From: an uncultured Clostridia bacterium
GTDB taxonomy: Bacteria > Bacillota > Clostridia > Christensenellales > Aristaeellaceae
Direction: 5' to 3'
Assembly (NCBI GenBank): GCA_934630705.1
Contig: CAKTWP010000024.1
Span: 1 to 30,563 of the forward strand
DNA length: 30,563 bases
This document shows, piece after piece, positions 1 through 8,119 of this stretch; positions within the stretch are counted from its first letter, which is position 1, and every line of letters starts with the position of its first letter. Below the pieces are notes generated by a model. The model had not been told where the DNA came from and ran no database searches. It was given only the letters and a program-made list of their open reading frames with translations. The position numbers and the translations under genes were made by a program.

Positions 1-378
1 CCTCAGGACGAAAGCCAGATGAGCTATTTCCCCATGCTGAAAAAGGAAATGGGGCTGATGGACTGGCGGCTTCCGGCGGAGAAGCTGGCCTGTCTGGTGC
101 GTGGGCTGTCTCCCTGGCCGGGCACGTATACCCTGATCGGCGGGGAACCACTGAAAATCTGGCGCGCGGAAAGCTGCGACGCTGAAACAGGCAAGCCGGG
201 TGATATTTTGGCGGCGGACGGCAGGCAGGGCCTGGTCATCCGCGCCGGGGAAAATGCGCTGCGGGTGCTGGAGCTGCAGGCGCAGGGCGGCAAACGCATG
301 AACGCCAAAGACTATCTGCGGGGTCATCCCATGGATGCCGCCGCATGCGATATGCAGGAGGAAACCATTCATGGATGA
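1..378 (+). CDS. fmt: Methionyl-tRNA formyltransferase, C-terminal part (5' end outside window)
   Basis: The frame is open from base 1 and ends at TGA 376-378, giving the last 125 residues. It begins PQDESQMSYFPML, the conserved hinge of Fmt just after the catalytic formyltransferase domain. It continues through the OB-fold C-terminal domain, including LEIWRA/LEL-like strands and a GGKRM segment near the end. Fmt transfers a formyl group from 10-formyl-tetrahydrofolate to Met-tRNA(fMet) so that translation can initiate. The catalytic N-terminal domain lies upstream of the window and cannot be checked. The stop codon lies inside the start of rsmB (8-base overlap), so the two are translationally coupled, as in the usual def-fmt-rsmB operon. 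Confidence 0.93.
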   Translation, partial: PQDESQMSYFPMLKKEMGLMDWRLPAEKLACLVRGLSPWPGTYTLIGGEPLKIWRAESCDAETGKPGDILAADGRQGLVIRAGENALRVLELQAQGGKRMNAKDYLRGHPMDAAACDMQEETIHG

Positions 379-2215
379 GCATCAGCAGCGGCCTGAGGAA
401 AAGCGTTCCGCCCGCAATCAAGCGCCGGCGCGTGCCGGGCAAGGCGGGCGAGCCTATGGAAAAGGCGGGAATGGCAAGCCTGGCTTTGGGGCCGGAAAAG
501 GGGACGGACGGCGGATGTATGGCGCAAAGCCTGCCCAGCATGGAAAGCCCGGCCCGGAGGGCGAAAACCGACGTTATCAGCCTGCCGGGCAGGGAGACAA
601 GTCTGCTTATGGCCAGCGGCGGACGGGAAATTCCGGCGGGAGCGATGCACCCCGCGCCTTCGACAAGCCATACGCGCATCCGGAAGCAAAGCCGGTAGCC
701 AACAATGGCCAGCCTCGGGGTGGAAAGCCCATGGGAAACGGTTCGCGGGGCAGCTATGGCAAGCCCGCATCCGGGAATCGCGGCGGATTCCGCTCCGGCG
801 GTCGGACGGGCCAGGGCACGGCGCGTCCCGGCAATCGGCCTGCGCCTGCCAGGCCTAAGGCCCCGGGGGCTGACGCGCCGTCTACGATCTCCCGCCGGGT
901 GGCGCTGGAAATCTTTCAGGATGTGGTGCGTAAGGATGCGTTCGCCGCGCTGTCGCTGGATGATAAGCTGAAAAATGTGAATCTGTCTCAGCTGGACAAA
1001 CGGTTTTGCGCCAGCATTGTGTATCGCACCATTGAAAACCTCATTCGCATCGATTATGCCCTGAGCTTTTTCCTCAAGGATGCGGACGCGTTGGATCCGC
1101 GGGTGCGGGATATTCTGCGTATCAGCGCCTGCCAGCTGTTGTTCCATGATCGGATTCCTGAAAATGCGGTGGTGGACGAAGCGGTAAAGCTGACCCGGGA
1201 GCTGGGATTGGAGGGCCTGACGGGGCTGACCAACGCGGTGCTGCGGTCGCTGGTGCGGGGCAAGGACGAGATCAAATGGCCTGCCCCCGAGGAGGGCGCA
1301 CGGTATCTGTCTATTATGTATTCCGTGCCGCTGTGGCTGGCGGAACGGCTGACTCAGGCATATGGCCCGGACATGGCCCGGGATATCTGCGCCTATCGCA
1401 ATGAGGCGCACTTTACCACTATCCGTCCCAATTTGTCCCGGTTCACGGATGCGGAATTTGAAGCGCTGCTGCAAAAGAAGGTCTGGGAGGTGGAGAAAGG
1501 CAAGGTGGCCCATGCCTATCGGGTGCGCCTGGCCTCTGAAATCGCCCGGGATGCGGATTATCTTGCGGGGAATTTCTCCATTCAGGGGGAAAGCAGCATG
1601 TTGGCCGCCCAGGCGGTGGATGCCGGCCGGGGTATGCAGATTCTGGATTGCTGCGCCGCGCCGGGGGGAAAAACGGCTTACATAGCCGAGCAGATGGCGG
1701 GCACAGGCCGGGTATATGCCTGGGATGTGCACGATCACCGGGTGGCGCTGATCCGGGCCATGGCCCATCGGCTGCGGCTGGATAATGTGCGTCCTGTGGT
1801 GCGGGATGCCACGGTTGTCAAGGACGAGCTGATCGGCACCATGGACGCGGTGCTGCTGGATGCGCCCTGCTCCGGCCTGGGGGTCATGGATAATAAGCCG
1901 GATATCAAGCTGCGGGCCACCCGGGAATCCGTGGATGAGCTGACACGGCTGCAGGAAAAGCTGCTGGACAGCTGCTGCCAGTATGTGAAGCGGGGCGGCG
2001 TGCTGGTGTATTCCACCTGCAGCATGCTTCCCGAGGAAAACGCCCAGCAGATACAGCGTTTCCTGGAGCGGCATTCCGCGTTTGAAATCGCGCCGCTGCC
2101 CGCAGGCGTTGGTGCGGATTTCCGTGCTCTTTACGGCGCATATGGATTACAGCTTTTGCCCCACCGGGATGGGGTGGAGGGCTTCTTTATTGCGCGGCTG
2201 CGCAGGGTGAAATAA
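371..2215 (+). CDS. rsmB: 16S rRNA (cytosine-967-C5)-methyltransferase RsmB with long disordered N-terminal extension
   Basis: This 614-residue protein methylates C967 of 16S rRNA with S-adenosylmethionine. Residues 172-300 form a NusB-like RNA-binding domain. Residues 370-614 form the methyltransferase, with the SAM loop CCAAPGGKT at 427-435, the DAPCSG motif at 497-502 (Cys500) and STCSM at 548-552, where Cys550 is the expected nucleophile. Start ATG 371 is chosen because AGGAGG at 356-361 lies nine bases upstream; an in-frame ATG at 335 has no such site. Residues 1-170 are the odd part: rich in Gly, Arg, Pro, Lys, Asn and Gln, with several RGG-like steps and no predicted fold. RsmB proteins are normally near 430-450 residues, so the extension accounts for the extra length. 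Confidence 0.93.
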   Translation: MDEHQQRPEEKRSARNQAPARAGQGGRAYGKGGNGKPGFGAGKGDGRRMYGAKPAQHGKPGPEGENRRYQPAGQGDKSAYGQRRTGNSGGSDAPRAFDKPYAHPEAKPVANNGQPRGGKPMGNGSRGSYGKPASGNRGGFRSGGRTGQGTARPGNRPAPARPKAPGADAPSTISRRVALEIFQDVVRKDAFAALSLDDKLKNVNLSQLDKRFCASIVYRTIENLIRIDYALSFFLKDADALDPRVRDILRISACQLLFHDRIPENAVVDEAVKLTRELGLEGLTGLTNAVLRSLVRGKDEIKWPAPEEGARYLSIMYSVPLWLAERLTQAYGPDMARDICAYRNEAHFTTIRPNLSRFTDAEFEALLQKKVWEVEKGKVAHAYRVRLASEIARDADYLAGNFSIQGESSMLAAQAVDAGRGMQILDCCAAPGGKTAYIAEQMAGTGRVYAWDVHDHRVALIRAMAHRLRLDNVRPVVRDATVVKDELIGTMDAVLLDAPCSGLGVMDNKPDIKLRATRESVDELTRLQEKLLDSCCQYVKRGGVLVYSTCSMLPEENAQQIQRFLERHSAFEIAPLPAGVGADFRALYGAYGLQLLPHRDGVEGFFIARLRRVK

Positions 2216-2216
2216 C

Positions 2217-3254
2217 ATGCAGGAATGGATGGGAATGTACCCCGACGAACTGAAGGCGGCGCTTGCCCAGATGGGCGAAAAGCCCTTCCGGGCCGGGCAG
2301 CTTTTCTCCTGGCTGCATAAGGGCGCGCGCTTTGATGAAATGACCAATCTGCCCTTGTCCCTTCGGGAAAAGCTGAAGGCGGTGGGGGTGGATCAGCCCG
2401 TTGAGATTCGGGAGGAACGGGTTTCCCAGCTGGACGGCACCCGGAAATTTCTCTATGCCCTCCGGGATGGCAATTGCGTGGAGGGCGTGCTGATGCGGTA
2501 TCATTACGGCTGCACGCTGTGCCTGTCCACGCAGGTGGGCTGCCGGATGGGCTGCCGCTTTTGCGCCAGCACGCTGGACGGCTGCGTGCGCAATCTGACG
2601 GCGGCAGAAATGCTGGGGCAGGTGCAATGCGCCAACCGCACGCTTTCCGGGGAGGAGCGGGTGCATAACATCGTGCTGATGGGCAGCGGCGAACCGCTGG
2701 ATAATTACGAACAGGTGGTGCGGTTTCTGCGGCTGGTTTCCCATCCGGAGGGGCTGAATATCGGCCTGCGCCATATTTCTCTGAGCACCTGCGGGCTGGT
2801 GGATCAGATGAAGCGGTTCGCCCAGGAGGGGCTGCCGGTGACACTGTCGCTGTCGCTCCATGCGCCCAATGATACGATTCGCCGCCAGCTGATGCCCATC
2901 GCCAATCGTTACACGATAGATGAAACACTGGACGCATGCCGCAATTACATCGAAAAGACCGGAAGGCGTGTGGTGTTTGAATACGCGCTGGTGGATGGCG
3001 TAAATGCAAGCCCGGCCTGCGCCGAGGAGCTTTCCTCCCGGCTGCGGGGGATGCAGTGCCATGTGAATCTGATTCCCCTGAACACAGTGAAGGAACGCAA
3101 TCTGTTCGGCGTGACGGAGGCGCAGGTGCGCGCCTTTCTCGAAACGCTGGAAAAACGGCATATTTCTGCCACGCGGCGCCGGGAAATGGGCGATGACATT
3201 GAAGGCGCATGCGGCCAGCTGCGCAAAAAGGTAATGGAGGAACAGCCCAAATGA
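2217..3254 (+). CDS. rlmN: Dual-specificity RNA methyltransferase RlmN
   Basis: A 345-residue radical-SAM enzyme that methylates C2 of A2503 in 23S rRNA and of A37 in certain tRNAs. The iron-sulphur cysteines are C109, C113 and C116 in the CX3CX2C motif (GCRMGCRFC). A SAM-binding MGSGEP segment follows near residue 155. The C-terminal methyl-accepting cysteine is C332 in the ACGQL motif, preceded by the family pattern RREMGDDIEG. Length is normal for the family. The start lies one base after the rsmB stop, and the last codon overlaps the phosphatase start in an ATGA junction. Its place between rsmB and prpC is the standard Firmicute order. Confidence 0.97.
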   Translation: MQEWMGMYPDELKAALAQMGEKPFRAGQLFSWLHKGARFDEMTNLPLSLREKLKAVGVDQPVEIREERVSQLDGTRKFLYALRDGNCVEGVLMRYHYGCTLCLSTQVGCRMGCRFCASTLDGCVRNLTAAEMLGQVQCANRTLSGEERVHNIVLMGSGEPLDNYEQVVRFLRLVSHPEGLNIGLRHISLSTCGLVDQMKRFAQEGLPVTLSLSLHAPNDTIRRQLMPIANRYTIDETLDACRNYIEKTGRRVVFEYALVDGVNASPACAEELSSRLRGMQCHVNLIPLNTVKERNLFGVTEAQVRAFLETLEKRHISATRRREMGDDIEGACGQLRKKVMEEQPK

Positions 3255-3958
3255 ACGTGGCATCCAGAACGCACATCGGAAACGTGCGCCCCACCAATCA
3301 GGATTCGCTGCTGATTTTGCCCGGCCTGTACGGGCTTTTTGGGGTGGCGGACGGGATGGGCGGCCATAAGGGCGGCGATGTGGCCAGCAATATGGCCACG
3401 CTGATGCTCTCCCGGGTGCTGGACGGGGCCAAGCCGGACGAGGCGCTGCTCCGGGGCGGCATTGAGGAAGTGAACCAGATGATTTTTCAGGAACAGCTGC
3501 GCAATCCGGAGCTGTCCGGCATGGGCACGACCCTGACCGTTTTGTGGGAGGATACGGATCGGCTGCTGCTGGGCCATGTGGGGGACAGCCGGGCCTATCG
3601 GCTTCATAACGGCGAGATCACCCAGGTCAGCCAGGATCATTCGCTGGTAGCCGAGCTGCTGCGTGAGGGCGCGATTACCCCCGAAGAGGCGCAGCATCAT
3701 CCCTACCGCAATGTGATTACCCGGGCGCTTGGCTCGGCGGAAACAGTGGATGTGGATGTGACGGCGCTGGAACGGGTACGGGGCGATCGGTATCTGATTT
3801 GTTCGGATGGGCTTACGGCATATGTGGCCCCCGCGGAAATGCGAGCCATTCTGCTGCGCACGCCGCTGGAGGAAGCGGCGGACATGCTGCTGCAGCTGGC
3901 GCTGGACGGCGGCGGACGGGATAATATTTCGCTGGTTCTGGCGGAGGTGGGCGCATGA
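3251..3958 (+). CDS. prpC: PP2C-family Ser/Thr protein phosphatase (PrpC/Stp)
   Basis: A 235-residue metal-dependent phosphatase that reverses phosphorylation by the adjacent PASTA kinase. Conserved PP2C motifs appear in order: NQDS near residue 16, GVADGMGGH at 31-39 (metal-binding Asp34 and Gly35), MGTTLT, GHVGDSRAYR, SQDHS, ITRALGS, LICSDGL and a final GRDNIS. Both metal-binding aspartates of the SDG and RDN motifs are present. Start ATG 3251 sits 10 bases after GGAGG (3236-3240) and overlaps the rlmN stop as ATGA. The end overlaps the kinase start in the same way, which favours balanced production of the kinase-phosphatase pair. The protein has no membrane segment and should be cytosolic. 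Confidence 0.96.
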   Translation: MNVASRTHIGNVRPTNQDSLLILPGLYGLFGVADGMGGHKGGDVASNMATLMLSRVLDGAKPDEALLRGGIEEVNQMIFQEQLRNPELSGMGTTLTVLWEDTDRLLLGHVGDSRAYRLHNGEITQVSQDHSLVAELLREGAITPEEAQHHPYRNVITRALGSAETVDVDVTALERVRGDRYLICSDGLTAYVAPAEMRAILLRTPLEEAADMLLQLALDGGGRDNISLVLAEVGA

Positions 3959-5655
3959 ACAGCCTGATGCTGGGAAAAACGCTGGATAACCGCTATGAGC
4001 TGGTGGAGTTCATCGGCAAGGGCGGCATGGCGCTGGTATATCGCGCCATCGACCACCGAACCGGCCATTCCGTGGCGGTCAAGATTCTGCGGCCGGAGTT
4101 TAACCAGGACGAAGAATTTCTGGAGCGCTTTGAACGGGAGGCCACCACGGCCAGCCGGATGAGCCATCATAATATTGTGAACCTGCTGGATGTGGGCCAG
4201 GACGGGGAATTCCGCTATCTGGTGATGGAATATGTGCGGGGACGCACCCTCAAGGACGTGATCCAGCAAAAGGGCGCGCTGCCGCCCGCCGTGGCCGCGC
4301 AGATCGGCATTCGCATTCTGTCCGCCCTGCAGCATGCCCATAAAAACGGGATTATCCATCGGGATATTAAGCCGCAGAACATTCTGGTGCATTCCGATGG
4401 GCTGATTAAGGTGGCCGATTTCGGCATTGCCCGGGTGGCGGGCAGCAACACCATTTCCCATAGCGACAGCGTGATGGGGTCGGTCTATTATTTTTCGCCG
4501 GAGCAGGCTCAGGGGAAAGATGTGACCTTCGCCAGCGATCTGTACAGCGTGGGCGTGGTGCTTTATGAAATGATGACAGGCCAGCCGCCCTTTGACGGGG
4601 AAACGCCGGTGGCCATCGCCCTGCAGCATATCAGCGGCAAGGCTCGGCCCATGAGCGAAATCAATCCCGCCGTGCCCCCGGCCATGGAACGGGTGGTGGC
4701 CAAGGCCATGGAAAAGCGGCCGGAGGACCGGTACCAGAGCGCGCTGGAAATGGCGCAGGATCTGCAGCGCGCCCTGCAGGAGCCGGATGGCACCTGGCTG
4801 GGCCGCCTGCCGGATAAGAAGCAGGCCGTCGCCCAGGCGACGGGCCGGCATCAGGCCCTGCGTGCCCGGCGAAAAAAGCTGCTGATGGCCGTAACCGGAA
4901 TTGTGGCGCTGTTGATGCTGATCGTCTTTGGCTTTACGGGCTCTTATGTTTATGATCAGATTGTGAATACCACCACGGCCCCATACGTGCTGGACGAGCA
5001 GGAGCCCAGCGCCCTGCGGCTGATCTCCCGGGCCGGGCTGCGCTATGAAATTATCCGCGTGGCGGATGAAAACCACAGCGCCGGTACGGTGATTCTGCAA
5101 AAGCCGGAATACGGCACATCCATGCGCAAGGGCGAGATTGTCTATCTGACCATCTCCACCGGCGCGGAGGAAAAGGCCATTCCCAGGGTGACAGACGTGA
5201 GCCTGGACGAGGCCCGGCGGGAGCTGGAACGCTATGGCTTCACGCTGCTGGCGCTGCCGGAGCGCAAGCTGTCCAACGCCCCATGGAACACCGTGCTCTC
5301 TCAAAGCCCGGCGGCAGGGGAAATGGCGCCCAGCGGCAGCGTGGTGCAGGTGACGCTCAGCGGCGGCAGCGTAACGCTGCCTGAGCTTTCGGATATGCTG
5401 CGCAGCGATGCGCTGCGTCTGCTTGCCGAGCTGGATCTGGAATTGGCCGAAATCAAGGAAATTCCGGTGCAGGATGCGTCCAAGGTAGAGCGTGTGGCCA
5501 CCCAGCGATACTTTGACGACGATATGAACCAGTATAACGTGGGCGACCGGGTGATGCAGAAAACCAAGGTGACGCTGGCAGTCTATGTGTCCGCGGAACC
5601 GGCCACGCTGCAGCCTCCCCATACCAGCGCCCCGGAGGGAGATGCTTCGCAGTAA
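3955..5655 (+). CDS. prkC: PASTA-domain Ser/Thr protein kinase (PrkC/StkP family)
   Basis: A 566-residue membrane kinase. The cytosolic Hanks-type domain (residues 10-275) has the glycine loop GKGGMALVY at 21-29, catalytic Lys43, the catalytic loop HRDIKPQN at 135-142, DFG at 155-157 and SPE at 181-183. A basic stretch leads into one transmembrane helix at about 309-333. Outside the cell follow three PASTA repeats (about 343-404, 405-470 and 471-550), which in this family bind peptidoglycan fragments or lipid II. PrkC-type kinases control cell wall growth, translation and spore germination. The gene overlaps the phosphatase by ATGA and rsgA by TAATG. RsgA is a known PrkC substrate in Bacillus, so the grouping makes functional sense. 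Confidence 0.96.
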   Translation: MNSLMLGKTLDNRYELVEFIGKGGMALVYRAIDHRTGHSVAVKILRPEFNQDEEFLERFEREATTASRMSHHNIVNLLDVGQDGEFRYLVMEYVRGRTLKDVIQQKGALPPAVAAQIGIRILSALQHAHKNGIIHRDIKPQNILVHSDGLIKVADFGIARVAGSNTISHSDSVMGSVYYFSPEQAQGKDVTFASDLYSVGVVLYEMMTGQPPFDGETPVAIALQHISGKARPMSEINPAVPPAMERVVAKAMEKRPEDRYQSALEMAQDLQRALQEPDGTWLGRLPDKKQAVAQATGRHQALRARRKKLLMAVTGIVALLMLIVFGFTGSYVYDQIVNTTTAPYVLDEQEPSALRLISRAGLRYEIIRVADENHSAGTVILQKPEYGTSMRKGEIVYLTISTGAEEKAIPRVTDVSLDEARRELERYGFTLLALPERKLSNAPWNTVLSQSPAAGEMAPSGSVVQVTLSGGSVTLPELSDMLRSDALRLLAELDLELAEIKEIPVQDASKVERVATQRYFDDDMNQYNVGDRVMQKTKVTLAVYVSAEPATLQPPHTSAPEGDASQ

Positions 5656-6539
5656 TGGAAGGAATCATCATCCGCGGGCGCGGCGGGCTGTATACGGCCC
5701 GGGATGGGGCGGGCCGGGAATATGTGCTGCGGGCCAAAAAGAAATTCCGCCGTCAGGGCATGAGCCCGCTGGTGGGGGATCGCATCCTGTTCACGCCTGG
5801 CGAAATCAGCGATGAACACGGCTGGGTGGAAGAAATCCTGCCCAGACAAAGCCAGTGCCTGCGGCCGCCGGTGGCCAATGTGACGTTTTTGTGCGTGGTG
5901 GTGGCCCCGCGGCCTGCGCCGGACTGGCTGCTGGTGGATAAGCTGTTGATCTATGCCCGCAAGCAGGGCATCCGTCCGCTGCTGATCATGAATAAGGCGG
6001 ACGACGAAGGCGCGGAGGCAACCTTCGCACAAATGCAGGCCATGTACGCCGGGGCGGAAGCGGAAATGCTGGCGGTCAGCGCCCGGGAAAAGAACGGGCT
6101 CCAGCCGCTGGAAGCACGGCTGGCAGGGGAAACCTGCTGCTTTTCCGGCCAAAGCGGCGTGGGAAAATCCACGCTGCTCAACGCGCTGTTCGGCCTGGGC
6201 GTGGAAACAGGCGAAATCAGCGAAAAAATCCAGCGTGGGAAAAACACCACCCGCCATGCCGAACTGTTCGCCCGGGGGGACGCGCAGGTGATCGACACGC
6301 CGGGCTTCAGCCTGCTGGAAATGGATGAGGTGTTTGACCCGGTGCTGCTGCGGGAGTATTATCCCGAGTTTCAGCCCTATGAAGGAAAATGTCGTTTTGC
6401 GCCCTGCTATCATGGCAGCGAGCCCGGCTGCGCGGTGCTGCAGGCGGCAAAAAGCGGGCTTATCAACGGGGAACGGCTGGAGCGGTATCACATTCTGCTG
6501 GCGGATTGCCGCCAGGCTTGGAGGAATCGATATGATTGA
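5655..6539 (+). CDS. rsgA: Ribosome small-subunit-dependent GTPase RsgA
   Basis: A 294-residue circularly permuted GTPase that assists late 30S maturation. An N-terminal OB fold (about 1-70) precedes a GTPase domain with motifs in permuted order: NKAD (G4) at 113-116, VSA (G5), the P-loop GQSGVGKST from 165, and DTPG (G3) at 214-217. A C-terminal zinc knuckle is complete: Cys246, Cys251, His253 and Cys259. The start ATG shares an A with the prkC stop (TAATG), so expression is coupled to the kinase. The final eight bases overlap rpe. Length and motif set are normal for the family. Confidence 0.96.
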   Translation: MEGIIIRGRGGLYTARDGAGREYVLRAKKKFRRQGMSPLVGDRILFTPGEISDEHGWVEEILPRQSQCLRPPVANVTFLCVVVAPRPAPDWLLVDKLLIYARKQGIRPLLIMNKADDEGAEATFAQMQAMYAGAEAEMLAVSAREKNGLQPLEARLAGETCCFSGQSGVGKSTLLNALFGLGVETGEISEKIQRGKNTTRHAELFARGDAQVIDTPGFSLLEMDEVFDPVLLREYYPEFQPYEGKCRFAPCYHGSEPGCAVLQAAKSGLINGERLERYHILLADCRQAWRNRYD

Positions 6540-7173
6540 ACTTGCGCCTTCTTTGCTGGCGGCGGATGCGCTGCGCCTTGGGGATGAAATTGCCCGCATG
6601 CTGGATACCGGCGTGCAGACGCTGCATTTTGACGTGATGGACGCGCATTTTGTGCCCAATCTTTCCTTTGGGCCGGATCTGTGCAAGGCCATTCACAAGG
6701 CTTTTCCCGGATGCGTGCTGGATGTGCATCTGATGATGGATAACCCGGAAAAATATCTGGATGTGTTTGCCAAGGCGGGCGCGCATGCCATCACGCTGCA
6801 TCAGGAGGTGCTGGCGGATATTCCCGCCGCCATGCAGGCGATCCGGGGGCTGGGGATTCGATGCGGCCTGTCTGTGAAGCCCGGCACACCGGCGGAAACG
6901 CTGCTGCCCTATCTGCCGCTGCTGGATCAGATTCTGATTATGACCGTGGAGCCCGGCTTCGGCGGCCAGAAGTTCATGGCTGATCAGGTGGAGAAAATCC
7001 GAATGCTGCGGGCCGCGGGATTTGAGGGCGTGATCGCCGTGGATGGCGGCGTGAACCCGGATAACGCGCCGCTGCTGGCCCAGGCCGGGGCCAATCTGCT
7101 GGTGATGGGCACGGCGTTTTTCAAAGCGGCGGATCCTGCTGCCGTGGCCCAGCAAATCAAGGAGCTTGCATGA
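6532..7173 (+). CDS. rpe: Ribulose-phosphate 3-epimerase
   Basis: A 213-residue TIM-barrel enzyme that interconverts D-ribulose 5-phosphate and D-xylulose 5-phosphate in the pentose phosphate pathway. Family signatures are visible: APSLLAAD at the N terminus, FDVMDAHFVPN with metal-binding His and Asp, DVHLMM, the MTVEPGFGGQ loop and the phosphate-binding DGG near the end. Start ATG 6532 is placed seven bases after GGAGG (6520-6524) and overlaps the rsgA end by eight bases. Further upstream the same frame is open, but no ribosome-binding site supports a longer form. The rsgA-rpe pair is conserved in Firmicutes. The stop overlaps rsmA as ATGA. Confidence 0.97.
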   Translation: MIELAPSLLAADALRLGDEIARMLDTGVQTLHFDVMDAHFVPNLSFGPDLCKAIHKAFPGCVLDVHLMMDNPEKYLDVFAKAGAHAITLHQEVLADIPAAMQAIRGLGIRCGLSVKPGTPAETLLPYLPLLDQILIMTVEPGFGGQKFMADQVEKIRMLRAAGFEGVIAVDGGVNPDNAPLLAQAGANLLVMGTAFFKAADPAAVAQQIKELA

Positions 7174-8015
7174 AACAGCAAAAGAATGCCAGGCCCCAGG
7201 AATTTCATCATAAGCGCAGCCTGGGACAGAATTTCATCACCGACGAAAGCCTGTTTGACCAGCTGGTGACGCTGTCCGGCGTAGGGCCGGAGGATGTGGT
7301 GCTGGAGATTGGCGCCGGTGCGGGGGGGATGACCAAGGCCCTGTCCCGGACATGCCGTCAGGTCATGGCCATCGAGGTGGACGGCACGCTGCTGCCCATC
7401 CTGCGGGTGGCGCTGGAAAAATGCAAAAACGTGGAGCTGGTGCACGGAGATGTGATGCGCCTGAATTTGCCGCAGCTGACGGAAAAGCTGGGCCCCTTCC
7501 ATGTGGTTGCTAATATTCCCTATTATCTCACCACCGATTTGATGAACCTGCTGCTTACCTCCGCCATGCCCATCCAATCCATCAATGTGATGGTGCAGGC
7601 CGAGGCGGCGGAGCGGATTGTGGCCCGGCCGGGGGATAAGGGCTATGGCATGCTGGCGGTGCGCGCCGCATACGCCTATGCCCCGGAAATCGCTTTGGAT
7701 GTGCCTGCCTGCTTTTTCACGCCGCCGCCCAAGGTGGATAGCGCGTTTGTGACCATGCGCCGCCGGGAGCGGCCCAAGGTGGATGTAGTGGACGAGGGGC
7801 TGTTTTTCAAAGTGGCCTCCGCGGCCTTTGCCATGCGGCGCAAGACCATGGCCAATAACCTGATCGCCGCCTTCCGCATCAGCCGGGACACGGCTGCCGA
7901 CTGGCTCGGCGCCTGCGGCATTTCGGAATCCGCCCGGGGCGAAACCCTTTCGCTGCAGGACTTTGCCGCCCTCAGCAATGCCTGGCCTGAAATCCGGAAA
8001 AAGGTAAATATATAA
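7170..8015 (+). CDS. rsmA: 16S rRNA dimethyladenosine transferase RsmA (KsgA)
   Basis: A 281-residue methyltransferase that dimethylates two adjacent adenines (A1518 and A1519) in the terminal helix of 16S rRNA, a late check on 30S assembly. The SAM-binding motif VLEIGAGAGGMT lies near residue 45, and the catalytic NIPYYLTT motif follows. LGQNF near the N terminus is also typical. The gene starts within the rpe stop (ATGA) and is the last of the operon; a terminator lies four bases downstream. In Bacillus ksgA is elsewhere on the chromosome, so its addition behind rpe is a local arrangement. It places three rRNA modification enzymes (RsmB, RlmN, RsmA) and RsgA in one transcript. Confidence 0.97.
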   Translation: MKQQKNARPQEFHHKRSLGQNFITDESLFDQLVTLSGVGPEDVVLEIGAGAGGMTKALSRTCRQVMAIEVDGTLLPILRVALEKCKNVELVHGDVMRLNLPQLTEKLGPFHVVANIPYYLTTDLMNLLLTSAMPIQSINVMVQAEAAERIVARPGDKGYGMLAVRAAYAYAPEIALDVPACFFTPPPKVDSAFVTMRRRERPKVDVVDEGLFFKVASAAFAMRRKTMANNLIAAFRISRDTAADWLGACGISESARGETLSLQDFAALSNAWPEIRKKVNI

Positions 8016-8018
8016 TGA

Positions 8019-8055
8019 AAACAACGGGACGCTTTAGCAGAGCGTCCCGTTGTTT
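8019..8055. terminator. Bidirectional intrinsic terminator between rsmA and the nucleotidyltransferase
   Basis: A perfect 15-bp inverted repeat (8019-8033 with 8041-8055) has a seven-base loop. Its arms begin with AAACAACGGG and end with CCCGTTGTTT, so each strand has a short T-run after the stem. It separates the convergent rsmA and nucleotidyltransferase genes. Confidence 0.9.
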
Positions 8056-8119
8056 ATTCCAAGATTGACGGAGCAAAGCGAAGATGATGGAAAGGTAATT
8101 AGCATTCCTATTATCCCGG

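Noticed and set aside
335..370. An earlier ATG for rsmB at 335
   Set aside because: It lies within fmt without a ribosome site, whereas 371 has AGGAGG at nine bases.
236..2074. A 612-codon open frame on the - strand opposite rsmB, and similar long ones at 3703-5622, 13233-15083, 15871-17691 and 21530-23602
   Set aside because: They are opposite well-recognised genes, have no family resemblance or ribosome site, and arise from the GC-rich codon pattern of the real strand.
2668..2690. RlmN has MGSGEP in place of the MGMGEP of E. coli as a possible functional change
   Set aside because: The SAM-binding glycine and GEP are kept, and Ser at this place appears to be ordinary variation in Clostridia.
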